Shown: positions 1-12,577 of the stretch, in pieces | Numbering within the stretch: position 1 is the stretch's first letter | How the letters are laid out: the number at the start of each line of letters is the position of its first letter | Assembly (NCBI RefSeq): GCF_040807025.1 | Contig: NC_090953.1 | Coordinates: 23,482,997 to 23,546,996 of the forward strand | Source: Struthio camelus | Lineage: Eukaryota; Chordata; Aves; Struthioniformes; Struthionidae | DNA length: 64,000 nucleotides | Direction: 5' to 3' | Position numbers and translations under genes: made by a program | Notes under the pieces: generated by a model | Database searches by the model: none | Told to the model about the DNA's origin: nothing | What the model saw: only the letters and a program-made list of their open reading frames with translations

Positions 1-1745
1 TTAGTGGTCCTGCAGTTGGAGACAGCTGCGATCTGCCTTCCTTTCTTGCCTCCGAAAGAAACTCATCCAGATGCCATGCAAACCTTGTGTTTTACTTCAT
101 GTGTCATCCTGTTTCCAAATAATCATGAAAATGAACATGAGGCACAGGCTCCTGAAGTGGGAGGAAGCCTGTTGGTAGGTTTCTGCATTCTCACTGCTTT
201 TTTTTTTTTTTTTCTTCAGCCGCTCTTTGGAAAGGGCTGTTGAACATATTATCTTAGATGGTTGACTTAAGGGCTTCTTCTTTACTTCTGTGTCCCAGAA
301 GCGGAAGCGTCTTTTGGGTCAATAACAAAAGAGGTTTGTGTCTCTGCCTGCTGGGAAAATTAGCTTTGTGCAGATGAAACTCAAGGCAGATTTAAAAAAA
401 AAAAAAAAAAATTCAGAATTTCTGTGAGCTGATCCTTGTGTAGTAAAAAATAACCCCCCCAAACAAACCCCTAAACTTTTCCTTTGATTTTATGTTACAG
501 TTTAAAGATGTCAATAAAAACAGAAGTCAGCTAGTAAAAACACACACACACACACACACAGTTTACTTCTGCACAATGTTAAATCATCTTTTAGATGTCT
601 ACACCTAAATTGGTGTAGACAATATTTTACTCTTTGAAGGGCCCAATTTGATAGAAGGCTAGGGTGCACTTCCTCCTGTTTGCACGGATATATGGGCAGC
701 CTCTTTTGCAGAGGTCTGCTCTCTGCATGCACTTGTTGATGTGGGCAGGCAATTGCGCATGTATTTTATGTCGTTAGATGCTCCAAATAATTTGTTCTTT
801 AAATGGAAGCTAAGCCTTAACAGTCTCCAGCTGTTCTAGCAGTAGTGTTTTATCTGCAGTCCAGGATCTGATCACTTGACTGAAAGCAGGAAGCAGTAAT
901 GTGCCAGGCTGCACTGACCCTATCAACTGAAAATATTAGTGTAAACCACCCTTAATGGCTTACAGGTCATGTAAATCAAAATAAATCAACTTTTATTTTG
1001 CAGTTGGTAGGGCTTAGGGAGAAGTTTGGGGTTTTTTAAACCGCAATTCAGCTGATGGGGTAGCTCACAGGGTATTTCTAAGGGTGTATACGTAGCGTTC
1101 CTAGCGTCTAACAGACGCTTACCTAGGCATTGCGTTTCTCTTGACTGCTTAGCTCTTGACCTGCTAGCCAGGAGGAGAGAAGAGAAATCCATCCAGTCTT
1201 GCTCTTGCACCTGAAACTTGTGATGTGCGGAATTAGTTACTGAACCATAAATAGTTGGTGGAACAGTTCCTGCGTGAAAACCTGCTGCCACGAGTTTGGG
1301 TTTTTTTTCTTTTGGTGACAGGATCAAGCTGCAAGCAGAGCTGATTCATCCCTTGTGCTGGGTTCAGAGCACTCCCTGTTGCTTATGCTGTGCTGCATCA
1401 AGCTACTAGTTTTCAGTGTTGTCCTTCTAAAAATCATAGTGATGGGGAGAGGGAGCCTCCTAAAAGTGAAACTGCACAGAATCCAGGCTTGCTGCATGAC
1501 CAGTAAAAATGCTGCTGCTTTGAAATGTACAGGCTGACCATAAAAGTAAAAAAGTTTTCAAGAGAACCTGCAAGCAGGGCAACTGTCTAGTGTTAGCGGC
1601 ACAAAAGGATGTGGTTCCTTTTTCTCCAGAGACAACGGAAGATTTGCAAAGTCCCTGTCAGTTTGCATCTTACTGATTTTTGTCTTACAGGAAGAAGGTA
1701 ACAGCTTATTAACATGCCCCTTTTGTCTGCGTTTCTGCCATTCAG
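1..1745 (+). other. EDC3: EDC3 intron (3' part), no exon seen
   Basis: No frame here resembles EDC3 or another known protein. It holds a (CA)n microsatellite at about 540-560 and T- and A-rich runs near 200-212 and 393-411. An acceptor-like TTACAG at about 1685 is followed within 10 bases by a donor-like GGTAACAG; the intervening bases are too short to call a microexon. Confidence 0.75.
540..560. repeat. (CA)n microsatellite
   Basis: About ten perfect CA units in the EDC3 intron. Confidence 0.9.
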
Positions 1746-3051
1746 GCTCAACCCAAAGAACGTGCATCAGCGACCCACGGTAGCCCTGCTCTGCGGCCCC
1801 CACGTGAAGGGGGCCCAGGGGATCAGCTGCGGACGGCACCTCTCCAATCACGACGTCCACGTCATTCTTTTCCTGCCCAACTTTGTCAAGATGCTGGAAT
1901 CCATCACCAACGAGCTGAATCTCTTCAGCAAGACCCAAGGCCAGCAGGTGTCCAGTGTCAAAGGTAAGTGAGGAGCCCATCCGCCCACCGCCCCCTCTGC
2001 AGGGTGCAGAGACCTGCGCAGTTCAGTTCCACAGTGCCTGCCTGGTCGAGTGGCACCACCTAGTGGCACCGTGGGCTGAAGCCTGGTTTGAGGCTGGTGA
2101 TACGGCAGGGACATCGGGTGCTCCAACAGCAGAGCAGTTGTGCTAGTAGGATATTTCCAGTATAAATAAATAATGAGCTGCTATATGGACCTGTGTCAGA
2201 CCAGCCATTGTCTTAGGATAGTTGCCTTCTGTCTCCAGCATCTCAAAACTTGAAGTAAGTGAGCATCAAACTAACGTTTCAAACCAAGCAAACTTCCTTG
2301 CTACACTAGTCTCAGTAGCTATCAGAATTCAAGTATCTTGGGATACCCCAGTATGCACTGAATTTCCCATCTTTTGTGAGGGAGCTGCCTTGTATTTGTC
2401 CTTTCACCAGCATTATTTTCAAAAATGAGTTCATTTAAACTTTCTGGGAGAAACAAACCTGGGAATTAGGGCATTGCGCAATATGTTTTTTGTGGTGACA
2501 GGATGGGGGGGTGCTCTGTTGTGCTGGCCTTGCTACTTGCCCGTTATAAAATAGCAGTCCTTGCACCAAGGATTTCATGCTGCATGTGATAGGTGAGTGC
2601 AGCAGGCGTGGTGCAGAGCAGATGAGCACCAGCAGATGGGTGAGACAGGCTGCAGCACACCAGCTGCCCTTCTGTAGCACAGGTGATCAACGTGCTCCGG
2701 AACAAAGTGCCTTTTTTCAGCTTACAGATTGCAAAATGCCCTTTTTCTTTTTTTTTTTAATAGTTTTTATTGGAGAGTGAGCTTCTCTGCTTCTGTGTAT
2801 TGTTCATAGCTGCCAGACTGGTAAGCCGGCTCAGCAGGTGGCATCTAGGGCAGGGCTGCCCAATTGCTGACTACTTGATGAGATGATTTTTTTTTTTTTT
2901 TTTAATCCCGGTATCTGAGTCTCTGTGGATGTTCTCCAGCAGTGTTAAAGAGCTGTTGAATATTGGCATGAGCGTTTTCTGCAGAAGGACAGCAGTAATG
3001 TTATGTAAGGCCAGACTGTGCACAGTGAGACAGTGGGTGCTGGAGGTTTAA

Positions 3052-3083
<32 letters not shown>

Positions 3084-3523
3084 CAGCTAAGAAAATCTCT
3101 GCTGGCTGTGCGAGGAGAGAAGGGACTGAGCCTTAGTTCATGGTTTCAGTCTGGTCCTGAATGCTCGCAATTTCTGTGTTTCTTTCAGATCTTCCAGATA
3201 CTCCTGTTGATCTAGTGATCAATTGCCTGGATTGTCACGAAAATGCCTTTTTGAGAGATCAGCCTTGGTACAAAGCAACTGTGGACTGGGCAAACCAGAA
3301 CCGGGCCCCCGTCCTCAGCATAGACCCTCCAATAAATGAAATGGAGCAGGGCATTGATGCCAAGTGGTCACTGGCCTTGGGCCTGCCTCTGCCCCTGGGT
3401 GAGAGGGCAGGGCGCGTGTACCTCTGTGACATTGGCATTCCCCAGAAGGTCTTTCAGGAAGTGGGAATAAATTACCACTCGCCCTTCGGCTGCAAATTTG
3501 TCATCCCCCTGCACTCCACTTAG
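1746..3523 (+). CDS. EDC3: EDC3, enhancer of mRNA decapping 3 (last two coding exons)
   Basis: Partial gene; upstream exons lie before the window. Coding exons are 1746-1963 (AG acceptor, GTAAGTG donor, ends in phase 1) and 3189-3523 (TTTCAG acceptor, TAG stop). Joined, they give about 184 residues of the C-terminal YjeF_N Rossmann-like domain, including PTVALLCGPHVKGAQGISCG, LFLPNFVKMLESITNEL, LVINCLDC, APVLSIDPP and the terminal SPFGCKFVIPLHST. Known role: EDC3 is a P-body scaffold that binds DDX6 and DCP1/DCP2 and stimulates decapping; the YjeF_N domain dimerises it. The match to recalled vertebrate EDC3 is nearly residue for residue. The intron 1964-3188 has only low-complexity runs, including 30 A at 3053-3082. 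It is convergent with CLK3. Identity is close to certain. Confidence 0.96.
3053..3082. repeat. Poly(A) tract, about 30 bases
   Basis: Pure A run in the last EDC3 intron, about 100 bp before the final exon. No flanking duplication or retroposed body is visible. Confidence 0.85.
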
Positions 3524-6500
3524 AGGCCATCCAGCCATATGGCTCTGAAGGGAGAGAAGAGGAGGAGGAATTCTTTTGAATAAGCTGTCCAGTGGATCCT
3601 GACTAGTAAACTCGTGACGCCTTAAGGATGTGAAGTTCTGGAGAGTTTCCTTCAAGAAGAAACGTTGTGTATTTAAAAAAAAAAAAATCATAAAACGAAA
3701 CAAAAAAAGAAGGAAGCGAATGTTCCTGCAAAGCTGTTTTCATTCTCTTGTGCCATTGTATGAAGGAACGTGCAGGAAGAGAGCATCTCTCCTTGCAGAA
3801 GGTGAAGGCAGCTATTGCTGCCCCGACCCAGGCTGGGGGCTGTTTCATGGGGGGGGGTGTGGGGGGAGGTTCTGGTACAAGTGACGGATGGTTTGGAGAT
3901 TTGAGACATGTTTTTTCAGCCCTTCTGGGCAGACAGACCCAGGAAGGGCGCCCCTGTGGGAACAGCACCCCTTGATTGTGTAGAAAGGCCTTTTGTTGCA
4001 GTCTTACTGGGAGGGGAGGGTTTGGTTTTGTTCTGTTGTTCTTTTTGATTCCTTCTCCTCTTTTTATGTTCTTGAAGGCAATTGTAGCTGACACTCCTTC
4101 TTGGACCCTCCATCCCCTTGAGGAGAAAGTTCCCTTTTTGGAAAGCTTGTGTCAAGAGCCGGAAGTTCTCAAGGAGTACATGCTCTGGGAACATTGGTGC
4201 CCTAAGTTGGGTTTGCTTGCTTGTCCTCTGGCTCTTTTTTGTTGTTTTTGTTTTATTTGCTTAATGAATGACCCCCATTTTGTCTGGGGGAGCAAAGTGT
4301 GTTTTGGAAAGGAGCTCTTCCGGGGTATGTTTGGTGCTTTTTTTTTTTTTCTTGTTTTTTCTCCTTTCCTCCTCCCTCTTTCTGGCACAGTGACTGAATG
4401 AATCAGGGAAAGCACAACGGAGCAGGGTAGTGTTGCTCTGACTTTTTGTTTGTTACTTGGTGTATGGTGCAGACGGTGTTGGGGTGAGTCCCTGGAAGCA
4501 CTGGGGCACTGCAGTATTCCTCCCACGCTCCAATGTGGCTTGGGAAGGAGATTCCCCAAGATCCGTTGGGAAGTAAGTCCCAATAGATCCATTGGTTCCC
4601 TTTGAGCACAAAGCCTGCATGAAGAAGGGAAGGTGTGCCTGTCTGTACCCATGTGCTGAGAAGCAGGTTTAAGAAGGCCTTAGGTCCTCAGCTCCCATCG
4701 CTATTAATGGTAGCTGGGTACCTATCACACTTCTGAAAAGAAACAAAATTCTCTGGCCTTTAATATTGGCAGCCAGGGCTCACAGTGAGCTTGAGGTGGG
4801 AGCATAGGACAGCTGCCCACCTGGTAGTGTAGGCAGTGAAAGGTGGACCAGAAACTGTTCACGTTTTAGAATTAATTTTCATGCATATGCAAAGGGGAAG
4901 AATGAACACGCCGTTTTATATCCCTCCATGCCTGCTTGGAGAACTAGGATGAGGGTCTGCACTGGCCTTGTGCCCATGTGATGAGGGCAGGGCTGCAGCC
5001 CAGGCACTGCTTAGGCTGACTACAGCGGTGTTTGCAGTGTCGTCCCCTGAAATCTGGTCCCTTCTGTTCCAGGCATTGCTATTTGTAGTGATCACTGTCC
5101 TATTTTGCCTTCAGAAGATGTTGCTGTGAGAGCTGCTCCCCCCCTTTTGGAGGGGTATGGCAGGAGGGTCTCAGCTGAAATACCATAGGGAATCTGCCCC
5201 GTGGTGCTTTGCTAACCAGCCTCGTGCTGCATTGACTTCTCACATGTTGCTAGAAAGTGTTTTGGGTAGCTGTTTCTGCATTTGTTGTGCTGTCCAGGTG
5301 GAGCCTTGCTCTGGTGCCTAGAGCAGAGACAAGCTAACAAACTGTCGGCTGGCCTTGGAAAGCTAGCGTGCTGGATCTGCTCTTGCTCTCTGAAGGTGCT
5401 GAGTTAGGCTGCACGCTATCCCCAGGGCGAACGCTGACCCTGGGGTGACATAGGAGGCTCTGTACGTGCGAGCAGTTCCTCTGGGAGAAACAAAGCAGAT
5501 GCAAGGCCAAAGGCCCTGCTCCAGCAGACAGGTGCTTGGCTCCTTTTCCACTTGCTCCTGTTAGCATAGGCAGTGCTTGAAGTTCTGCCTCTTTTTTCTG
5601 GTACCTTACCTGCCCCCAAAGCTTTGGCTGGTACCTAAATGTTCTGGCAGCTGTGGAGAATTTCAGAGCTTCAAATGGTGCCTTTCCTCTGGGGGAGCTG
5701 GATTTCTTTTAAGGTTGAAGGTGTAGGGGCAGCTGGTGTGTGTGTGAAAATAGCGGACCTACTGTTTTAGCTGTTCTGTAACTGTTCATGCGAGTGAGAA
5801 GCAGGTAGGGAGGGAGTCCTACTTACTTAATAAAACTGTTGAGCCATTTGTGCTATAAGTAATGATTCTGATCTGTAGAGCAGGGACTTGTCTCTACCCT
5901 TCATCTGCTTAGAACAAAGGCCGAGTGTATCAAAAGAGGAGGGGAGAGGCCTCCCTGGTTGAAAAGACTCAATTAAGTCATTTGCCTAAAAACCTGGAGT
6001 TATGGGGGAAGATTTCTCACCCATGTTACTCTCTAGTACCACTGAACTGTCTCTTCTGAGAACGTGGCAGCCAGCTGCTTCGTGCTACAAACGGGAGACG
6101 TGTGAGCATTGGGCTAATCCCTGCAGTGTGCAGGTGTGTAAGGTCTCAGCTACAGCTCTTCCCCTGCCAAACTGCGTGGAGCATGTCATATCTACCTCAG
6201 CAGGATGAAGGGCTCTGCCCGTCTTGGTTTCTGTGAGCTTCTTACCCAGCTGAGGGTTAGACTACTGAACCATGTCCCCTGGCTTATGCTGAGTGGCCTT
6301 AGTGCTCACGCTGAGCCTCTCGCTGAGTTTTTGTGAATCGTCAGTACTCTGACAGGGTGTAGCTCTGCCCTCGCGTTGGTGTTCCTCTTCCCATAGGAAG
6401 GACAGAGCAAAACTTTAAGCACCTATTCCTCAGGTGACCCATGTTTCAGCTTGAACCGTAATGACATTGACTGAGCTGTGGTTCTGACTCAACCCACATT

Positions 6501-7500
6501 GGTAAGAGACAGCAATTTGGGGGGGGGGGTTGTTGGTTATTTAAAATACACATGCAAGGCTTTTCTCTGCCTTTTATTTCTTGAACTGTTTGAGGTAGGT
6601 CTAATCTTAACTGGGCAGAGGAGCAGCAGCTAGGTTAAACAAGGTGGAAGAGCATCCACTGATCATTTTTGTAGCAATGTTAGTTCTAATCCCCTAATTT
6701 TTAACGTTCCTTGCTCAAGCCACTTGGTAAGAGACCCTGCTGTTTCAATTTTCTGCTTTCCTTGAACCAGGCTGTGAGCTTTTCTGGCTCGTCTGGATTT
6801 GGCTATTAAACTGCAGACTGTACACTTAGAGCAGTTGAAGTGTAAAGCAGTCAAGGCTGAAGCACAAGGGCCTTCTATGCAGCAATATGGTTCCAGAAGT
6901 TTAAGCAAAAATAAAGTGGGCAGTTTTACACAATGGGGGGGGGGGGTAAGCCTCTCGTGTAAGGGAAATGTTTCCTAATACTTAACTCTGCAGAGTGCTC
7001 ATGGCACAGCAGGGAGCTTTGGGTTGGGTTCTGCACAGTTAAACTTCACGTTGTGCTCACGTTCCTAGGCTGAGAGTAGATTTGAGCACTTGACTGTACT
7101 TTTCCTCTGAGACAAAAAGCTTACTTGAGGAAGGAAACACAGGCCTGGTCCCCAGGAACTGCATCTCATGTGTGGGTAGGAGTGCTTCTGGGGGAACATT
7201 CTGCAAGACCAAGAGCTAGGTCTGGCCCCTGTCTTCTCCCTTTCCCCCTCCACTATTGCCAGAGTTAATTTAAAGAATGCAACACTTTTTTTAATCAATG
7301 TTTGAGATAGATAGTTTCTACCACAACCTTAACCACCATCATAGGAACTGCCCCTGAGTGCTGCTCTGGTCACTAACATGTGAAGATCACTGCACTATGT
7401 AACTAACTGCTTGATATTCCATTTGTGACCTAATGTTTGTAATGACTAATTCCTGCCACTACCGGGGGATGCCCTGAAATAAAGTGCAACTATTCATGTG
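3524..7500 (+). other. EDC3: EDC3 3' UTR (likely extent)
   Basis: There is no gene-like coding sequence between the EDC3 stop and the CLK3 3' end. Short frames are scattered and unlike proteins. Three AATAAA hexamers on + are candidate ends: 5829-5834, 6910-6915 and 7478-7483. The last has a TG-rich stretch just downstream (about 7496-7515), as expected of a cleavage site, so the longest UTR would be about 4 kb. Poly(G) runs occur near 6520 and 6935. The extent is inferred from signals only. Confidence 0.55.
7478..7483 (+). terminator. EDC3: Candidate EDC3 distal poly(A) signal
   Basis: AATAAA followed by a TG-rich downstream element. It lies about 310 bp from the opposing CLK3 signal, so the two transcripts end nearly back to back. 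A proximal alternative is AATAAA at 5829-5834. Confidence 0.5.
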
Positions 7501-7793
7501 TGCTACTCCTGTGCAACTATTCATTTGTCTGCTGTGACTCTAGAGCCTGATAACACATCTGGAACAAGCCTTCCCTCTGCTCTACACAATTCAGGTAGGC
7601 AAGGACAGAGACCAGGCAGAGGTTAGTCTGCTCATCCTCACTTTTTGCCCTCCACTGAAACAAAGATTTCTGCTACTTACACTCCTGATTATTTTTCTAT
7701 AACACCACCTTTCTTTGCAGAAAAGGGAAGCAAGCTGGGAGCAAAACAACCCTATGTGTGCCTACAAGGGAAGTATCAAACAATAAGAAACAC

Positions 7794-7799
7794 TTTATT
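7794..7799 (-). terminator. CLK3: CLK3 poly(A) signal
   Basis: AATAAA on the minus strand, about 205 bp past the CLK3 stop codon at 8002-8004, giving a short 3' UTR. The transcript should be cut near 7770-7785. No other minus-strand AATAAA lies nearer the stop. Confidence 0.7.
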
Positions 7800-8001
7800 T
7801 TAACTTTACAACATATAAATAGACAAATCTGTGCTTTCCAATGTAGCTTTTCTTCCTCTCTGCTATCCAGGGTCCATGTCACAGTGTGCACCAGTACCTC
7901 TGAACTCTGTGAGAGAAGAGGGTGACCAGAGCTGAACTGCAGCATCTAGACCAATCCAGTATATACAAATCCAGCAGGCAATCACCCACCCCAGCTGTCT
8001 G

Positions 8002-11000
8002 TCATCTGCTCAGGTCCCGGCTTGCACTTCGACCGCACAACATCCTTTCCTCTGCAGACAGGCCAGCAAAAAAGGGATGAAGGAGAGCTTCAGAGAACGT
8101 GATCCTTTGGGAAGGGTCAAATTCTAGCATCCTTCTCATCAAGTCAAAGAGTTGTGCATGTTCCATTGAGTCATGCAGCATGTATGTCTGAAATAGAACA
8201 GGGCAAGAGAGAGATGTAACACTCCACTAAGACAAGGCATTGGGACAGCCCTGATCTGCTTCTACCTCCTAAAGCTTGGAGAAGCCTGTGGCTGCGGTTA
8301 TGCTGTCAAGAAAAGCCCTTAGTGCGCTACTGCCTGAACTCTGCAATGGAGGTGATTTGATGCTGTAGGAGATGCCAAAACAAAGATTCTCCGTTCTGCT
8401 GCAGCATGGCAAACTAACAGTGGGATATCACCACACTGACCAGGAAAGGGACCTGCACAGCAGTTCCACCCCCTGGAACACACCCACACACACACACACA
8501 CACCCACACACACACCCCTTCAACAGCATCACAGGCCCACTGGAAATTCACACCTGGCTGTGGCAGGGGCTAGCACCCACCCACATGCCAGCCTGAGAGC
8601 ACAGCCCAGCTGTCACCTGCTCCAGAGCTGTTCTCCACCAGCAGCTGAGCAATACCTACCCGCAGGGGCTTGCAGTTCTCTTGGACGTATCTCCCATCGG
8701 ACGTGTTCTCATCCCACACCAGGTTCCCATTGTGGAAGTATTTTTGTTTCCTATAAGCAAGGGAAAGTGTTTAGTAAGGCTAGCTGGGGGACATATGCAG
8801 AAAAGCTTAGCCACACAGGCAGAGGGAAAGCAGCAGCCTGTAAGACTCGATGACAATGCCTTCCCAGCCTCTGTACCTCTTCGGAGCACCTATGCTAGGG
8901 TATTTTATCCATCTCAGGAGACAAGCAAAATGGTTTCTGAAGAGGAGCAACAAAAAGCCAAGCCAAACTCCCTAGTTCCTGAAGAATAAAACATTTCATC
9001 TATATGCTTTAGAGTGGTAAAAGGAGGAAAGTTGCTGTTTCTCAGCGTTGCAGAGGAAGAGCCACAGAAACAGGGACTTGTTCCCATGATCCAAAGAAGC
9101 CATGAGCAAGACAGAAGTACAGCTCACCCAGTTCCCTCACAGTGCAAACTACAGACAGTTGCTACACTAAAAAAATTCCTGTTTGGCTTGAGAAGGATCA
9201 AGAACTGATGGACAGCTATTGCAGAGAAGCCCATCTCAACATACAGACAGCACCATAGCTCCCTTTAGATTAAGCCTTACAGGCTGAACACTATCAATCA
9301 TCTCTGCAAAACATAAGCCGCTCAATCATTTCCCCCTAAACCCTGTGATCAAGCTTTTAAAAAAACCACCCTCCACCCCGTAACTCTTTTCTTGACTCCA
9401 TGAAGTCTCCCCAGGGTTATAACCACATAGCTAAGAGTTAGTGTGGGCACAGATGGTGGCTAATTAGCCACTGCAAGCAGTTGACTGGACAATCAAAGAG
9501 TTCAGGAACAGATTCTTACCGGGTTTTATGAATCATATGAGATGGAATTGGCCCGAGGATTTTTTCCATCATGACAAGATGTTCACGATTCTCATGGGTC
9601 TACAAAAGAAAAGAGCAATGGTACGTTACTTAAGAAGGTGGAGATCTGACAACAGGTCTGTAACCTGTACAAGTACACAGTGAGATGAGACAAGCTTCAG
9701 TCAGGTCCTTTCAAACTTTACTCTCCCATTTTCTACTCTTCACAGGTACAGTAAAGAAACTGAAGTGATCTGAACCTTATCCTTTCAATAAGTAAGTCAT
9801 AAGTCCTCAACCTACAGGCTTTCCTGTGCTTATTTTAGCACACAGAAAGTCAGTTTCTGATTTTCAGTGCTTGGTCTGCGTTTCCCTTCCCTCCATCTAA
9901 GTGCTAGCCTTTTTAGATATTAAGGCTTCTTAGTTGGGTTAGAGGGTACAAAGCTTTTTGCAAGAGTCATACCTGAAAGAGCGTGAAGCCACGGTAATAC
10001 TCAAACAAAATGCAGCCGGTACTCCAGACATCACATGGCTGTGCCCAGCCCAGCTCTGCAAAGAGAATAAAGCTAGCTTTCAGCTCCCAACGGATCCCAC
10101 CAGATTTCTCCTATTTTATTTTTAGGACTGCAGGCATTGGATGAAGACGTACCTAGAAGTTTTCTGCGCGCTCTGCAGGGCTGTACACTAGCAAGTGGTC
10201 TCACAAGAGACAGGCACTTCCATTTCAGCTTGTGCTGAGCCCACGCTCCCTTGGAGCTAATCTGAGCACCTCACAAGTCTTACTGGTATTTCTTAGCCCT
10301 CTGCACTCCCAGTCAAGGTCATCGGCTATCCATGGATAATTTCCATGCAGTCGGGGCCTTGGGACCACTGGGGTAGTGGGGTACCTTGTCTCCCACAGAG
10401 GTGGCATCACAGCAAGTTTACTTTTCTTTGCATGGAACAGGTTGTCCCCAAGCCATGTTCCAGAAAAGGAGCTCTTTCAACTGATTTTCCTATAGACAGC
10501 ATCATCCTACAGCATCCCTGAGACAACTGTTCTCCTCCACCTGGCTAAGACTTCCCAAATCCCAGCACTACTCACCAAGGATGACTTCTGGTGGACGGTA
10601 GTGCCGGGTAGCAACAATAGTGGTGTGGTGCTCGTGATCGAACGTGGCACTTCCGAAGTCTGCCACACGGATGCTTGTGTTCCTAATAGATTTCTCCTCA
10701 CAGCTCTGCAAAGAAACAACAAGTAGTAATTAGTGCTTCCAAAAGGTGGTTCAGGATTAAGGTAGGCTTTGAGAGGAGTCCCAGAACTGCCGTGTGCACA
10801 TTAGTAATAAGAAAGACTAGAACTGTGAAGGTCTGAGCTCTTTACATCTCTGATCAGCACTAAGGAAAGCAGCTGAACGCTCCACTTTACTGACTAGAGC
10901 TGCTGGAAGACATGGGAGAAGGAAAAGACCAAACTTCCAGTTTGTTCTAACTGAACAGACCTTTGAGGCCCCTTAGGGCATGGGCAGAACAAGGAAGATC

Positions 11001-12535
11001 CAATTTCTGCAAGGAGAAAGAGGCAGGGTACTCCTGGCCTATTCACCTCTCTTTGAGGCATAACTCACCTTTTTCTCATTGTACAACGTGTCAAAATCCG
11101 AGTTGACAAACAAGATGTTTTCTGGCTTGAGGTCAGTGTGAGTCAGCTGGTTGTCATGTAAAACTGCACAGGTGGGGAAGAAAAGAGAAAAAGGGATTTA
11201 TAAGAACCACACACCAAACCATCCCTATACAGCTCTGCCCAGCAAGCCAAGCAAAGCTCCCTTCAGCCCCCAGGGGGGCTCCGGCTCCAGACTAGAGCAG
11301 CCACAAACTGGACACCTGGACAAACCAGCTCCTCAGCTCCTCCCAAACTGTTCTGGTGAGCACATCCTAGCCTAACTAGGTATTTCTGACATGGCAAAAG
11401 GCACCTTTTGCCAAGGAGAACTTACAAGTCTCCCTTCCATTCCTTTCAGAAGGAAAAGGAAGCACATCTAAAGACTGCCGCTCCAGACCCCTTCCCTGCG
11501 CTTCCTCCAGCCACCAGCATCTCCCATCTTTTCATAAGCTTCACACAAGGGGAAAAAAGTACCTAGAACATTCAGCTACTATTTATGCCTGGGCAGAAAA
11601 AGCAGGTATTGAAGAACAACGAGCTGCTGGCAAGCCCAAAGGCCAGCCCTGGGTAACTTACATCTCAAGGCATGGCAGAGCTGGTAGGCCATGTGCCGAA
11701 TCTGAGGAAGAGGGTATGGCTGGAAGTTATTCTCCTTCAGGAATTCAAAAGTGTTCTTGCCTAGAAGCTCGAAGGCAATGCACATGTGGCCATGGAAGTT
11801 GAACCAGTCTGACATCAGGACACACAAGCTGCAGAGAGAAAAATGCGAGGATTAATCATCATTCGGGGACCTGGCAGAACAGTGATTTTCCCAGCCTTTG
11901 CCTGCTTCAGAAGTGGCTAGTAAGCAAACGCTCTGAGCCAGCAGATTCAGTAGCACAGCAATGCTTCTTGTTCCACAGGAGTGACCTCCCCTTGCTCAAA
12001 CACCTTTATATAAAAGATCTCTAACTCAAGTGGGACCAGGCAGCAAGCTCTTCTCAGAAGAAAAACTTACCCTTACTATGAACTGGCATATCAGTTGATA
12101 CAGTTACACATGCAAATACTCAGTAGGAAAACTAGAGAAAGGCTTTCTTCTTCCAAAAGGCAAAAGACAGGCAGGTTTTTTTTGTTGTCTGTTTTTTTTT
12201 TTAAATACACAGGAAGCAAGTAGTGGGTGTTCCAGTCCTCAGCCCAGCACTACTCTGCACAGTGTCCACACAGATGGCCTGCCTCTAGAAGGCAGTACCG
12301 ACTACCTGGAAGCCTCTATAGGAACTTACAATTTGTTCTCCTTGTCCTTCTCTTTGATTTTCTTCAGGACATTGATTTCCAGCCTGGCTGCTTCTCGGTA
12401 CTTGCCAACATTTTTTATAATTTTCAGTGCCACTTGAGAGTTGCCTCTGTAAGGGAAGAGGCAGAGAGATGAAGTCAAAGAAAAGGCCAAGATCACCTCC
12501 ACAGACACATCCTCAATCCACTGAGAGTGCACATC

Positions 12536-12577
<42 letters not shown>

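Noticed and set aside
8479-8517. CRISPR-like or structured array at the CA repeats
   Set aside because: Simple dinucleotide repeat without spacers.
12470-12575. Retroposed gene or SINE ending in the 38-base A run
   Set aside because: The sequence before the A run is ordinary CLK3 intron with no visible target duplication or RNA-derived body.
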